Assembly (NCBI GenBank): GCA_023437485.1
Contig: JAEZGB010000043.1
Span: 1-5,144, forward strand
DNA from: Bacteroidota bacterium
GTDB lineage: Bacteria > Bacteroidota > Bacteroidia > Flavobacteriales > Flavobacteriaceae
Length of the DNA stretch: 5,144 nucleotides
Reading direction: 5' to 3'
Shown piece by piece: positions 1 through 5,144 of this stretch (position 1 is its first letter; each line of letters starts with the position of its first letter). The notes below the pieces were generated by a model. That model saw only the letters and a list, made by a program, of their open reading frames with translations. It did not search any database and was not told where the DNA came from. The position numbers and the translations under genes were made by a program.

Positions 1-308
1 CCGGGGTTGAATCCAGAATAATTCTGGCCGCCGTCCTTGACTGACGCGTATTCCACGATAAGTCGAAGTTCAAAATTTTCGTTCAAACCATATTTTAGCA
101 ATGACGATGGCGCCACGATGGTTTCCCTTCCATTTCCGCTGTCTTCAATCCCAAAGCCGTTTTCCATCTGAAACATGCCCGGCGGCACCAGGGACGGGGT
201 TTCGGTTTGGTCCGGGCGATCAGTCTGGATCGGTTCAATAGTGGCGTCGGTTTCAACTTGTTGTGCCCACGCACCTCCGCACATCAGTAGTAAAATCAGC
301 TTTCTCAT
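1..308 (-). CDS. Partial outer-membrane 'transporter' family protein (N-terminus only)
   Basis: The start ATG is at 308-306 and the frame stays open for 102 codons to the window edge, so the C-terminal part is missing. Residues 1-15 (MRKLILLLMCGGAWA) form a short basic-hydrophobic signal peptide with an AWA-QQ type I cleavage site; Cys10 is not in a convincing lipobox. Mature residues 28-50 carry the motif QTDRPDQTET, then a VPPGMFQMENGF stretch. This wording is typical of Bacteroidota proteins annotated as 'transporter' in the Phenol_MetA_deg group (PF13557), predicted beta-barrels of the outer membrane. The rest alternates polar and apolar residues (for example ENFELRLIVEY at 77-87), as expected of beta strands. 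It is divergent from the metal regulator gene, so a role in metal passage or co-regulation is possible but is inference. The substrate is unknown. Family call fairly sure, function not. Confidence 0.72.
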   Translation of the reverse strand, partial: MRKLILLLMCGGAWAQQVETDATIEPIQTDRPDQTETPSLVPPGMFQMENGFGIEDSGNGRETIVAPSSLLKYGLNENFELRLIVEYASVKDGGQNYSGFNP

Positions 309-316
309 AAATTAAA

Positions 317-332
317 TTTAGGCAAAACTAAA
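317..332. promoter_or_regulatory. Candidate operator palindrome TTTAG-N6-CTAAA
   Basis: TTTAG (317-321) and CTAAA (328-332) are a perfect 5-base inverted repeat with a 6-base spacer, covering the -7 element of the minus-strand promoter. A DtxR/MntR-type dimer encoded 130 bases away could bind such a site, and occupancy would block the outer-membrane gene. The arms are short and AT-rich, so chance is a real alternative; no match to a defined Bacteroidota MntR box is claimed. Confidence 0.25.
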
Positions 333-354
333 AATATATTTTGTTTGCTGGAAA
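323..354 (-). promoter_or_regulatory. Candidate promoter for the partial outer-membrane gene
   Basis: On the minus strand TAGTTTTG (330-323) is an exact match to the Bacteroidota -7 element TAnnTTTG. The -33 candidate TTTC (354-351) is one base off TTTG, with a 20-base spacer. The predicted transcript start is near 318, giving a leader of only about 10 bases before the ATG at 308. The -7 element lies inside the short inverted repeat at 317-332. Confidence 0.42.
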
Positions 355-369
355 CTTGTTTTAATTTTG
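340..369 (+). promoter_or_regulatory. Promoter for the regulator-ZIP unit
   Basis: TTTG (340-343), an 18-base spacer and TAATTTTG (362-369) match the Bacteroidota primary sigma-factor consensus (TTG-N17-23-TAnnTTTG) at both elements. The predicted start near 374-376 leaves a leader of about 85 bases that contains the foldable repeat at 380-453. The promoter interleaves with the divergent minus-strand promoter (354-323), so the two probably compete for RNA polymerase. Confidence 0.6.
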
Positions 370-379
370 AATTTGTTTT

Positions 380-453
380 GGAGCTTTTCCCGCTTTCGGC
401 AGTCGCTTTGGCCTTCGGCGCAAGAGCTCCGACAATGCCTCAATCGGGGCTAA
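380..453. repeat. Foldable intergenic repeat, flavobacterial GGAGCT...CGGGGCTAA type
   Basis: The element begins GGAGCTTTTCCCGCT (380-394) and ends ATCGGGGCTAA (443-453). The ends can pair: AGC (382-384) and CCCG (389-392) with CGGG-GCT (445-451), leaving a TTTT bulge. Further in, GGCA (398-401) pairs with TGCC (436-439), TCG (403-405) with CGA (430-432), TTG (408-410) with CAA (421-423), and GCC (411-413) with GGC (417-419) around a TTC loop. The whole is one long imperfect hairpin. A competing stem pairs GGAGCTTTT (380-388) with AAGAGCTCC (422-430), with one G-T pair. From memory, intergenic elements with these same two ends and variable arms recur in many flavobacterial genomes; I could not verify that here, and there is no second copy in the window. 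It lies between the promoter and the ATG of the regulator, ending 7 bases before it. Confidence 0.55.
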
Positions 454-460
454 CCAAATA

Positions 461-1117
461 ATGAACATGACACTTTCCGAAGAAAATTACATCAAGACAA
501 TATATCACCTTTCGCTGAATTCGCAAGCGCCCAGCACCAATGCAATTGCCGAACGAATGGAAACCAAGGCTTCGTCGGTGTCGGATATGCTGCGCAAACT
601 CGCCGAAAAGGGCCTCATCGACTATAAAAAGTATCAGGGAGTTACCCTAACCTCCAGCGGGTTGCACGCTGCGAAGATGATTGTTCGCAAGCATCGGCTA
701 TGGGAAGTTTTCTTGGTGAGCAAACTCAATTTTTCATGGGATGAAGTTCATGAAATCGCCGAGCAGTTGGAGCACATTGACTCCGAAAAACTTATTGAGC
801 GCCTTGACAATTTCCTGGGTAATCCGCGAACTGACCCCCATGGCGATCCCATTCCGGACGCTGCCGGAAACATTGTCCGCACCTCAAAAATGCTGCTCTC
901 GGAGGTTGACCCCGGAATTGAATCGGTTTGCGTTGGAGTGCGCGATTCTTCATCGGCTTTTCTTCAATACCTGGACAGCCGCAATATCGCCCTCGGAACC
1001 TCAATAGTCGTGGAAAGCCGTGAGAATTTTGACGGTTCGCTTGCCATTGTGGCCGGCGGCCGACCATTGTCCATTTCAAATAAAATCGCCGAAAACATTT
1101 ACGTAAAAACCAATTGA
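461..1117 (+). CDS. DtxR/MntR-family metal-dependent transcriptional repressor
   Basis: This 218-residue cytoplasmic protein should bind DNA as a dimer when loaded with Mn(II) or Fe(II) and repress metal uptake genes. The layout is that of long family members: an N-terminal winged helix (about 5-65, recognition region KASSVSDMLRKLAEKGLI at 36-53), a dimerisation/metal domain (about 66-142, with RKHRLWEVFL and the conserved PHGDPIP at 126-132), and a C-terminal FeoA/SH3-like domain (about 150-215). Likely metal ligands by alignment in the head are His78, Glu82, His97, Glu101, Glu104 and His105. Glu101 replaces the Cys102 of DtxR and matches MntR, which favours manganese. However, the N-terminal ligands of Bacillus MntR (Asp8, Glu11) appear as Asn9 and Lys12. 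The start could also be Met3 (467). No Shine-Dalgarno is visible, normal for the phylum. It is followed after two bases by the ZIP gene, so the two are probably one transcript. Family sure; Mn versus Fe not settled. Confidence 0.93.
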   Translation: MNMTLSEENYIKTIYHLSLNSQAPSTNAIAERMETKASSVSDMLRKLAEKGLIDYKKYQGVTLTSSGLHAAKMIVRKHRLWEVFLVSKLNFSWDEVHEIAEQLEHIDSEKLIERLDNFLGNPRTDPHGDPIPDAAGNIVRTSKMLLSEVDPGIESVCVGVRDSSSAFLQYLDSRNIALGTSIVVESRENFDGSLAIVAGGRPLSISNKIAENIYVKTN

Positions 1118-1119
1118 TT

Positions 1120-1938
1120 ATGTATCAGGAAGTCATCAATTATTTGGAGAGCATTGACCCCGTTGTGGCCGCGCTTTACGCCACGCTTTTTACGTGGTTG
1201 CTAACCGCACTTGGCGCCTCGGTCGTGTTTTTTTTCAAGGACATGAACCGCACAGTTCTTGACGGGATGCTGGGCTTTACCGGTGGGGTGATGGTCGCGG
1301 CAAGTTATTGGAGTTTGCTTTCGCCGGCCATTGAGATGAGCGAGGGCGACGGATTTGTCAAGGTCATCCCGGCAGCGACTGGGTTCTTACTGGGTGCGAT
1401 GTTTATTTTTGGCATTGATAAGGTATTGCCACACCTTCACATCAACTTTAAGGAAACCGAGGGCGTGAAATCGCCATGGCAGCGCACCACGCTTTTGGTT
1501 TTGGCCATTACGCTGCACAACATACCTGAAGGGCTGGCCGTGGGAGTGCTCTTTGGGGGCGTTGCCGCCGGAATTCCCGAAGCGACCATTGCCGGCGCCG
1601 TGACCCTGGCAATCGGGATCGGAATCCAAAACTTCCCTGAAGGCATCGCCGTCTCCATGCCCATGCGCCGAATGGGGTTGAGCCGCCGCAAAAGTTTTAT
1701 GTACGGGCAATCGTCGGCCATTGTTGAACCAATTGCCGGTGTGATTGGTGCGCTGGCGGTGAGTTTCTTTACCCCCATATTGCCTTATGCATTGGCTTTT
1801 GCGGCCGGTGCGATGATATTTGTAGTTGTTGAAGAGGTAATCCCTGAAACGCAGCTGGACAAAAATACCGATATCGCGACAATGGGCTTTATCGGAGGCT
1901 TTATCGTGATGATGACGCTGGATGTGGCTCTTGGCTAA
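1120..1938 (+). CDS. ZIP family divalent metal transporter, GufA subfamily
   Basis: This 272-residue inner-membrane permease should carry Zn(II), Mn(II) or Fe(II) into the cytoplasm. About eight membrane segments can be placed, roughly at 16-39, 49-70, 83-105, 122-145, 154-180, 196-217, 220-241 and 252-271. The metal-site signatures are HNIPEG (133-138) in segment 4 and QNFPEG (170-175) in segment 5, with Glu203-Pro in segment 6. Gln170 in place of His is typical of the GufA branch, as opposed to ZupT, which has His. The loop before segment 4 carries LPHLHIN (103-109), a possible metal-gathering patch. I chose the ATG at 1120, two bases after the regulator's TGA; a TTG at 1114 would add two residues with a 4-base overlap and is less likely. 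Pairing with a metal sensor implies metal-repressed expression (inference). The metal carried cannot be read from sequence. Confidence 0.93.
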   Translation: MYQEVINYLESIDPVVAALYATLFTWLLTALGASVVFFFKDMNRTVLDGMLGFTGGVMVAASYWSLLSPAIEMSEGDGFVKVIPAATGFLLGAMFIFGIDKVLPHLHINFKETEGVKSPWQRTTLLVLAITLHNIPEGLAVGVLFGGVAAGIPEATIAGAVTLAIGIGIQNFPEGIAVSMPMRRMGLSRRKSFMYGQSSAIVEPIAGVIGALAVSFFTPILPYALAFAAGAMIFVVVEEVIPETQLDKNTDIATMGFIGGFIVMMTLDVALG

Positions 1939-1946
1939 CAGCCACA
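1923..1946. terminator. Hairpin at the convergent gene ends, possible weak bidirectional terminator
   Basis: TGTGGCT (1923-1929) pairs perfectly with AGCCACA (1940-1946) over a 10-base loop; an alternative smaller hairpin is TGGCT-AAC-AGCCA (1932-1944). It sits exactly where the ZIP gene and the feo operon meet. Neither strand shows a T-run after the stem, so it is not a canonical intrinsic terminator. Part of it also encodes the DCGC end of the Cys-rich peptide. Confidence 0.3.
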
Positions 1947-2051
1947 GTCATTCCCACCGCAGTTTTTCTTCTTTTTCCTGGGAATGAAGAACCGGTTTAT
2001 CAGGTAGGCTATTGCCACGGCGAGGATTGTAAGTGCGATGATCGTCTGCAT
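1935..2051 (-). CDS. FeoB-associated Cys-rich membrane peptide
   Basis: This is a 38-residue peptide with one N-terminal membrane helix (about 2-20), a short basic linker (PRKKKKN, 25-31) and a Cys-rich tail ending CGGNDCGC, with three Cys. This matches the small FeoB-associated Cys-rich family (PF12669) that follows feoB in many bacteria. The tail should face the cytoplasm by the positive-inside rule and may bind iron or contact FeoB, possibly filling the place of FeoC; that role is inference. Its ATG (2051-2049) shares a base with the feoB stop (TAATG), which decides the start and implies translational coupling. An upstream in-frame ATG at 2129 would give 64 residues but lies inside feoB, and its added residues do not look like this family. 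Its TAG overlaps the ZIP gene's TAA on the other strand. Confidence 0.88.
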   Translation of the reverse strand: MQTIIALTILAVAIAYLINRFFIPRKKKKNCGGNDCGC

Positions 2052-4138
2052 TACTTCAGAAATTGATAGGCGGCCAATGCCGTAACATAGGCAAAAGCGC
2101 TCATGAATACCAACTGGACCACGGGCCATTTCCAGCCGTTGGTCTCTTTTTTAGTAACGGCAAGCGTGCTGGCACATTGCATCGCGAATGCATAAAATAA
2201 AAGCAAACTTATTCCCGTGGCAAAATTGAATACCGGCAATCCGTTGTCGGCACGGCGTTCTTCGGTCATTTTTTGCTTGATAGTCTCGTCATTATCGCTG
2301 TTGCCAACGCTGTAAATGGTTGCCAATGTCCCCACAAAAACCTCTCGAGCTGCAAATGAAGTAAGCACGGCAATTCCAATTTTCCAATCATAGCCAAGGG
2401 GCGCAATCACCGGCTCGATAGCCTTGCCCATGATACCGATATAGGAATTTTCAAGCTTGTATGACGCCACGGCGTTTTCGAGATCGTCGGTTTGTTGGGC
2501 CTGTGCCGAAACGATTTCGCGTGCGCGGTCAAATTTTTCGCCGGGGCCGTAGGAGGCCATAAACCACAGGACGATGCTGATGGCAAGGATGATTTTACCC
2601 GCCCCGTAAACAAATGCCTTGGTCTTTTCCAACACGTTCAGCCCCACGTTTTTGATCAGTGGAAGCTTGTAATTAGGCATCTCGACCACAAAAAATGTTT
2701 TTGATTTGATTTTCAGGACGCGGTTGAGCAGCCATGCCGACAGGATCGCCATTGCAAAACCGAGCAAGTACAGCAGCATCAGGGTAAGGCCCTGCAGGTT
2801 CAAAAAGCCCAGAATCCGCTTATCCGGTATGATCAGGGCGATGATGATTGCATAAACCGGAAGCCGTGCCGAGCAGGTTGTGAACGGGGTAACAAGAATG
2901 GTGATGAGGCGTTCTTTCCAGTTTTCGATATTTCGGGTAGCCATGATGGCAGGAATCGCGCAGGCAGTTCCCGAAATGAGCGGCACCACGCTTTTGCCGC
3001 TAAGGCCAAACCTTCGCATGATTTTGTCCATCAGGAAAACCACACGGCTCATGTAACCGCTTTCTTCCAAGACCGATATGAAAAGGAACAGGAATGCGAT
3101 TTGCGGAATAAAAATCAATATACCGCCAATACCCGGAATTATACCCTCCGAGATCAAACTGGTGAGCATTCCAGGAGGCAATGAATCGCTTACCCAGGCC
3201 GAAAGGCTGGCGAATTGCTCGTCGATAAAATCCATCGGAACCGATGACCAATCAAAAATGGATTGGAATATCCCGAACAGAATGGCGAAAAATACCACAT
3301 AACCCCATACTTTATGGGTGAGTATACGGTCCAGCCTGCTGCGGATGTCACGTGCCGACGAGGCGTCAATCGTTTGGCCCACCTTGAGCACGTCATTGAT
3401 AAACTGGTAACGTTTTATGGTCTCTTTTTGCTGGAGCCTTTTGAGGTCAGAATGTGATTTTGTAAAAGAACCCCGGATTTCGTTGCGTTCAAGATTGAGG
3501 AAATTCACGTCCTGCGTGATAACTAACCACAGTTTGTACAAAAGCTGGTTAGGGAAGGCTTTGCGAAGGCTGTTAAAGTAATCCGGGTCAATTCCCGAAG
3601 CGTTGAGGCAGGGTTCGGTTGACAGTGTTTTATAGGAAACAATCAGGTCCTTGAGTTCCTTGATGCCGGTTTTTTGCCGGGTCGATACAAGCGCGATCCT
3701 GGTCTTGAGGTGCTCTTCCAGATAAGCGATGTCCAGCGAAATTCCTTTCGGCTTCATCCTATCGGCCATATTGATTACCAAAATGGTCGGGATTTCAAGG
3801 TCCTTGATCTGGGTAAAGAGCAAAAGGTTGCGCTTGAGATTTTCGACATCGCTTACCACGATTGCCACATCGGGGTACAATTTGTCGTTTTTGTTGAGCA
3901 ACAGCTCGATGACCACATTTTCATCAATGGAACTTGCGTTCAGGCTGTAGGTTCCGGGCAAATCGAGAATATTGGCCTTGATGTTCTGCGGAAGCTTGCA
4001 AAACCCTATCTTTTTCTCGACGGTAATTCCTGGATAATTGCCAACCTGCTGATTGAGGCCTGTGAGTTGGTTAAAGACCGAGGTCTTCCCGGTATTGGGG
4101 TTGCCGATAAGCGCAACGTTGATGTTTTCAATGCTCAT
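2051..4138 (-). CDS. feoB: Ferrous iron transport protein B (FeoB)
   Basis: This 695-residue inner-membrane Fe(II) importer has an N-terminal G domain fused to a polytopic pore. G-domain motifs are intact: G1 GNPNTGKTS (12-20), switch I region with Thr39 in YPGITVE, G3 DLPG (59-62), G4 NMAD (123-126) and a G5-like VSTRQKTG (151-158). A helical spacer follows to about 270. Membrane segments begin near 276, and two gate repeats follow: SGTACAIPAIMATR (389-402, Cys393) and PFTTCSARLPVY (418-429, Cys422). A third conserved Cys is at 655 in MQCASTLAV. These are the cysteines usually discussed as lining the path. The length is normal for Bacteroidota FeoB; no frameshift or missing motif is seen. 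The ATG overlaps the feoA stop (ATGA, 4138-4135), fixing the start and implying coupled translation. It is transcribed with feoA and the Cys-rich peptide. Confidence 0.97.
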   Translation of the reverse strand: MSIENINVALIGNPNTGKTSVFNQLTGLNQQVGNYPGITVEKKIGFCKLPQNIKANILDLPGTYSLNASSIDENVVIELLLNKNDKLYPDVAIVVSDVENLKRNLLLFTQIKDLEIPTILVINMADRMKPKGISLDIAYLEEHLKTRIALVSTRQKTGIKELKDLIVSYKTLSTEPCLNASGIDPDYFNSLRKAFPNQLLYKLWLVITQDVNFLNLERNEIRGSFTKSHSDLKRLQQKETIKRYQFINDVLKVGQTIDASSARDIRSRLDRILTHKVWGYVVFFAILFGIFQSIFDWSSVPMDFIDEQFASLSAWVSDSLPPGMLTSLISEGIIPGIGGILIFIPQIAFLFLFISVLEESGYMSRVVFLMDKIMRRFGLSGKSVVPLISGTACAIPAIMATRNIENWKERLITILVTPFTTCSARLPVYAIIIALIIPDKRILGFLNLQGLTLMLLYLLGFAMAILSAWLLNRVLKIKSKTFFVVEMPNYKLPLIKNVGLNVLEKTKAFVYGAGKIILAISIVLWFMASYGPGEKFDRAREIVSAQAQQTDDLENAVASYKLENSYIGIMGKAIEPVIAPLGYDWKIGIAVLTSFAAREVFVGTLATIYSVGNSDNDETIKQKMTEERRADNGLPVFNFATGISLLLFYAFAMQCASTLAVTKKETNGWKWPVVQLVFMSAFAYVTALAAYQFLK

Positions 4139-4365
4139 GATTCGGTTTCCACGTGAATGTTCCTGGCCATTTCAATGCGGATGGCCAGATGCGAACCGTT
4201 GACCTCCAGATAAAGGGGGTCGCCAAATGGCGCGATTTGCAACACGCGGACTTCATTTCCCGGCAAACAGCCCATTTCAAGCAGTTTGAGGGGCACGGTG
4301 TCAATGTCAAACTCGAGGATTGTTCCCCGTTGTCCGATTTTCATTGCGTCGATGGTAGTGTGCAA
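4135..4365 (-). CDS. feoA: Ferrous iron transport protein A (FeoA), probable TTG start
   Basis: This small cytoplasmic SH3-like protein acts with FeoB in Fe(II) uptake. The core PLKLLEMGCLPGNEV (25-39) followed by IAPFGDPLYLEVNG (44-57) and SHLAIR (58-63) is the standard FeoA signature of this phylum. With the TTG at 4365-4363 the product has 76 residues and begins MHTTIDAMKIG, which fits the N-terminal pattern I recall for Bacteroidota FeoA (a Thr-Ile/Leu pair a few residues before K-I/V-G). The first ATG, at 4344, would drop seven residues that look family-like and leave 69. I therefore prefer the TTG, with moderate confidence in the exact start. It is the first gene of the feo operon and overlaps feoB by four bases. 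The promoter is at 4421-4391. Confidence 0.92.
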   Translation of the reverse strand: MHTTIDAMKIGQRGTILEFDIDTVPLKLLEMGCLPGNEVRVLQIAPFGDPLYLEVNGSHLAIRIEMARNIHVETES

Positions 4366-4367
4366 AG

Positions 4368-4386
4368 TTTATTTAGATTGAATAAA
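4368..4386. promoter_or_regulatory. Candidate operator palindrome at the feo transcription start
   Basis: TTTATT (4368-4373) and AATAAA (4381-4386) form a perfect 6-base inverted repeat with a 7-base spacer, 19 bases overall, the length usual for Fur and DtxR family sites. It lies just downstream of the feo -7 element, over the predicted transcript start (about 4383-4386), a suitable place for repression. The sequence is AT-rich and not a clear match to a textbook Fur or DtxR box. Confidence 0.3.
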
Positions 4387-4390
4387 GGCA

Positions 4391-4421
4391 CAAAATTACG
4401 TCATAAAAAGTTAGTAAGCAA
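4391..4421 (-). promoter_or_regulatory. Promoter of the feoA-feoB operon
   Basis: On the minus strand TTG (4421-4419), a 20-base spacer and TAATTTTG (4398-4391) match the Bacteroidota consensus TTG-N17-23-TAnnTTTG. The leader to the TTG start at 4365 would be about 20 bases. The -33 element begins 18 bases after the stop of the SCO gene, and I see no strong terminator between them, so some read-through from the SCO gene is possible. Confidence 0.58.
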
Positions 4422-4438
4422 TCAATCCGGGAATCAGA

Positions 4439-5101
4439 TCAATCGTCGGAACGCAAAAGATCGATGTCTTCCAGAAGCCGTTCGACCTGCTCGGGATCAG
4501 TGCCGTCATAGAATCCCCGGACGCGCCGTTTTTTGTCAACCAAAACAAAATTTTCAGTATGCACCATATCGTACAATTCCTCGGGTTTGCCCAACTTGAC
4601 GGCCAGGTAAGACTTTCGGGCAAGAGAATAGATTTGTTTTTTGTCGCCGGTCACCAGGTTCCAGCGCGAGGGGTCCACGCCAACCGAGTCGGCATACTTT
4701 TTAAGCACCGGCACGCTGTCAATATCCGGCATCACGGTGTGCGACAAAAGCCTGACATCAGGCATTCCCGAGGTTTTGTCCTGCAAATGTTTCATCAGCG
4801 CGGTCATTTTTGGGCAGATGGAACCACAGGTGGTAAAAAAGAAATCGGCAACATAAATTTTGCCTTCGTAGTCTTTTTGGGTAACCGTCCGGCCATTTTG
4901 GTTCACGAGCGAAAAATCGGCAACGGTGTGATAGCGCCCGATGTGCTGCACGGTAGAGTCTACCAGTTCAGGGTTAACCATCGCGGGGTTGTACACCGGA
5001 AGCGCCCGCTTGTTGAGCGCGTTGTAAAACAGGGTCAGGGTAACTGCCGAAAAGATCAGCATGACTCCAATAAAGATGCGGTATCGGCGCAGGAATTCCA
5101 T
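4439..5101 (-). CDS. SCO/SenC family thioredoxin-fold protein
   Basis: This 220-residue protein is anchored by one N-terminal membrane helix (about 10-27) with a basic MEFLRRYR start, leaving a periplasmic thioredoxin-like domain (about 55-215). The copper-site residues of the SCO1/SenC/PrrC family are present: Cys92 and Cys96 in TTCGSICPKM (90-99) and His181 in MVHTENFVLVD (179-189). The DxDxVPVLKKYADSVG-type helix (126-141) is also family-typical. Members deliver copper to, or reduce thiols of, the CuA site of cytochrome c oxidase; other redox roles occur in bacteria. The first variable position inside the CxxxC is Gly rather than the common Pro, which leaves the ligands intact. I chose the ATG at 5101; a TTG at 5110 would add MRP and is less likely. 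It lies upstream of feoA on the same strand but is separated by the feo promoter. The oxidase genes themselves are not in the window. Confidence 0.92.
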   Translation of the reverse strand: MEFLRRYRIFIGVMLIFSAVTLTLFYNALNKRALPVYNPAMVNPELVDSTVQHIGRYHTVADFSLVNQNGRTVTQKDYEGKIYVADFFFTTCGSICPKMTALMKHLQDKTSGMPDVRLLSHTVMPDIDSVPVLKKYADSVGVDPSRWNLVTGDKKQIYSLARKSYLAVKLGKPEELYDMVHTENFVLVDKKRRVRGFYDGTDPEQVERLLEDIDLLRSDD

Positions 5102-5144
5102 CGGCCGCAAATTTACGAACCTTATTCAGGCATTAACCCAGTGG

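Noticed and set aside
375..460. Metal riboswitch (for example yybP-ykoY manganese type) in the regulator leader
   Set aside because: The leader is foldable and precedes metal genes, but I see none of the conserved loop sequences of that class; the interspersed-repeat reading explains the ends better.
792..1079. 95-residue minus-strand open frame inside the regulator gene
   Set aside because: It is antisense to a clear DtxR-family coding region and is rich in Arg, Gln and Pro, typical of a shadow frame.
1387..1778. Two minus-strand open frames (107 and 113 residues) inside the ZIP gene
   Set aside because: Both are antisense to conserved ZIP membrane segments and show no recognisable domain or start signal.
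2052..2129. N-terminal extension of the Cys-rich peptide to 64 residues
   Set aside because: The extension overlaps the feoB end in another frame, and the TAATG junction at 2053-2049 gives a much better start.
3674..4156. 160-residue open frame on the plus strand
   Set aside because: It lies wholly antisense to the conserved G domain of feoB, has no family-like motifs, and is explained by codon bias on the other strand.
4422..4441. Intrinsic terminator after the SCO gene
   Set aside because: Only weak complementarity (TCCG with CGGA across a long gap) is present; no stable stem followed by a T-run.
4153..4599. 148-residue open frame on the plus strand
   Set aside because: It runs antisense through feoA, the feo promoter and the end of the SCO gene, all of which are well supported; composition looks like a shadow.
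5108..5115. TAAATTTG on the minus strand as a promoter -7 element for the SCO gene
   Set aside because: It matches TAnnTTTG exactly, but there is no TTG at the right spacing before the window edge, and the start codon would be only 6 bases downstream, implying a leaderless transcript. More upstream sequence is needed to judge it.
1..5144. CRISPR array, tRNA, rRNA, insertion sequence or defence system
   Set aside because: No regularly spaced repeats, no tRNA-like cloverleaf, no transposase-like or nuclease-like proteins; nearly all of the window is filled by recognised metal-homeostasis and SCO genes.

Overview
The window looks like chromosomal DNA from a member of Bacteroidota, most likely a flavobacterium-like organism with a mid-range GC content. 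The reasons are: promoters of the TTG-N(17-23)-TAnnTTTG type with no clear Shine-Dalgarno sequences; FeoA, FeoB and a FeoB-associated Cys-rich peptide with Bacteroidota-style wording; an outer-membrane 'transporter' beginning with a DRPDQTE motif; and an intergenic repeat of a type I recall from flavobacterial genomes. The taxonomic call is an inference from recognised patterns, not from a search.

Layout. Positions 1-308 (minus) hold the N-terminal third or so of a secreted outer-membrane protein, cut by the window edge. Positions 309-460 are a divergent control region with two interleaved promoters and a foldable repeat. Positions 461-1938 (plus) are a two-gene unit: a DtxR/MntR-family metal-dependent repressor and a ZIP (GufA-type) metal transporter two bases behind it. 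Positions 4365-1935 (minus) are a compact ferrous-iron uptake operon, feoA-feoB-Cys-rich peptide, with ATGA and TAATG junctions. It converges on the ZIP gene so closely that the two stop codons overlap. Positions 4366-4438 hold the feo promoter. Positions 5101-4439 (minus) are an SCO/SenC-type membrane-anchored thiol protein, and 5102-5144 hold nothing I can assign.

How it fits together. This is a divalent-metal homeostasis locus: one metal sensor, one broad divalent-cation ZIP permease and one Fe(II) importer, beside a gene of the family that helps load copper into cytochrome oxidase. The sensor probably controls its own unit and perhaps the feo operon and the outer-membrane protein, but no operator is proven here. 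All proteins belong to recognised families. I see no previously undescribed system. The items most worth a second look are the repeat in the regulator's 5' leader, the interleaved divergent promoters with a palindrome, the unusual metal-site residues of the regulator and the stop-on-stop convergence.
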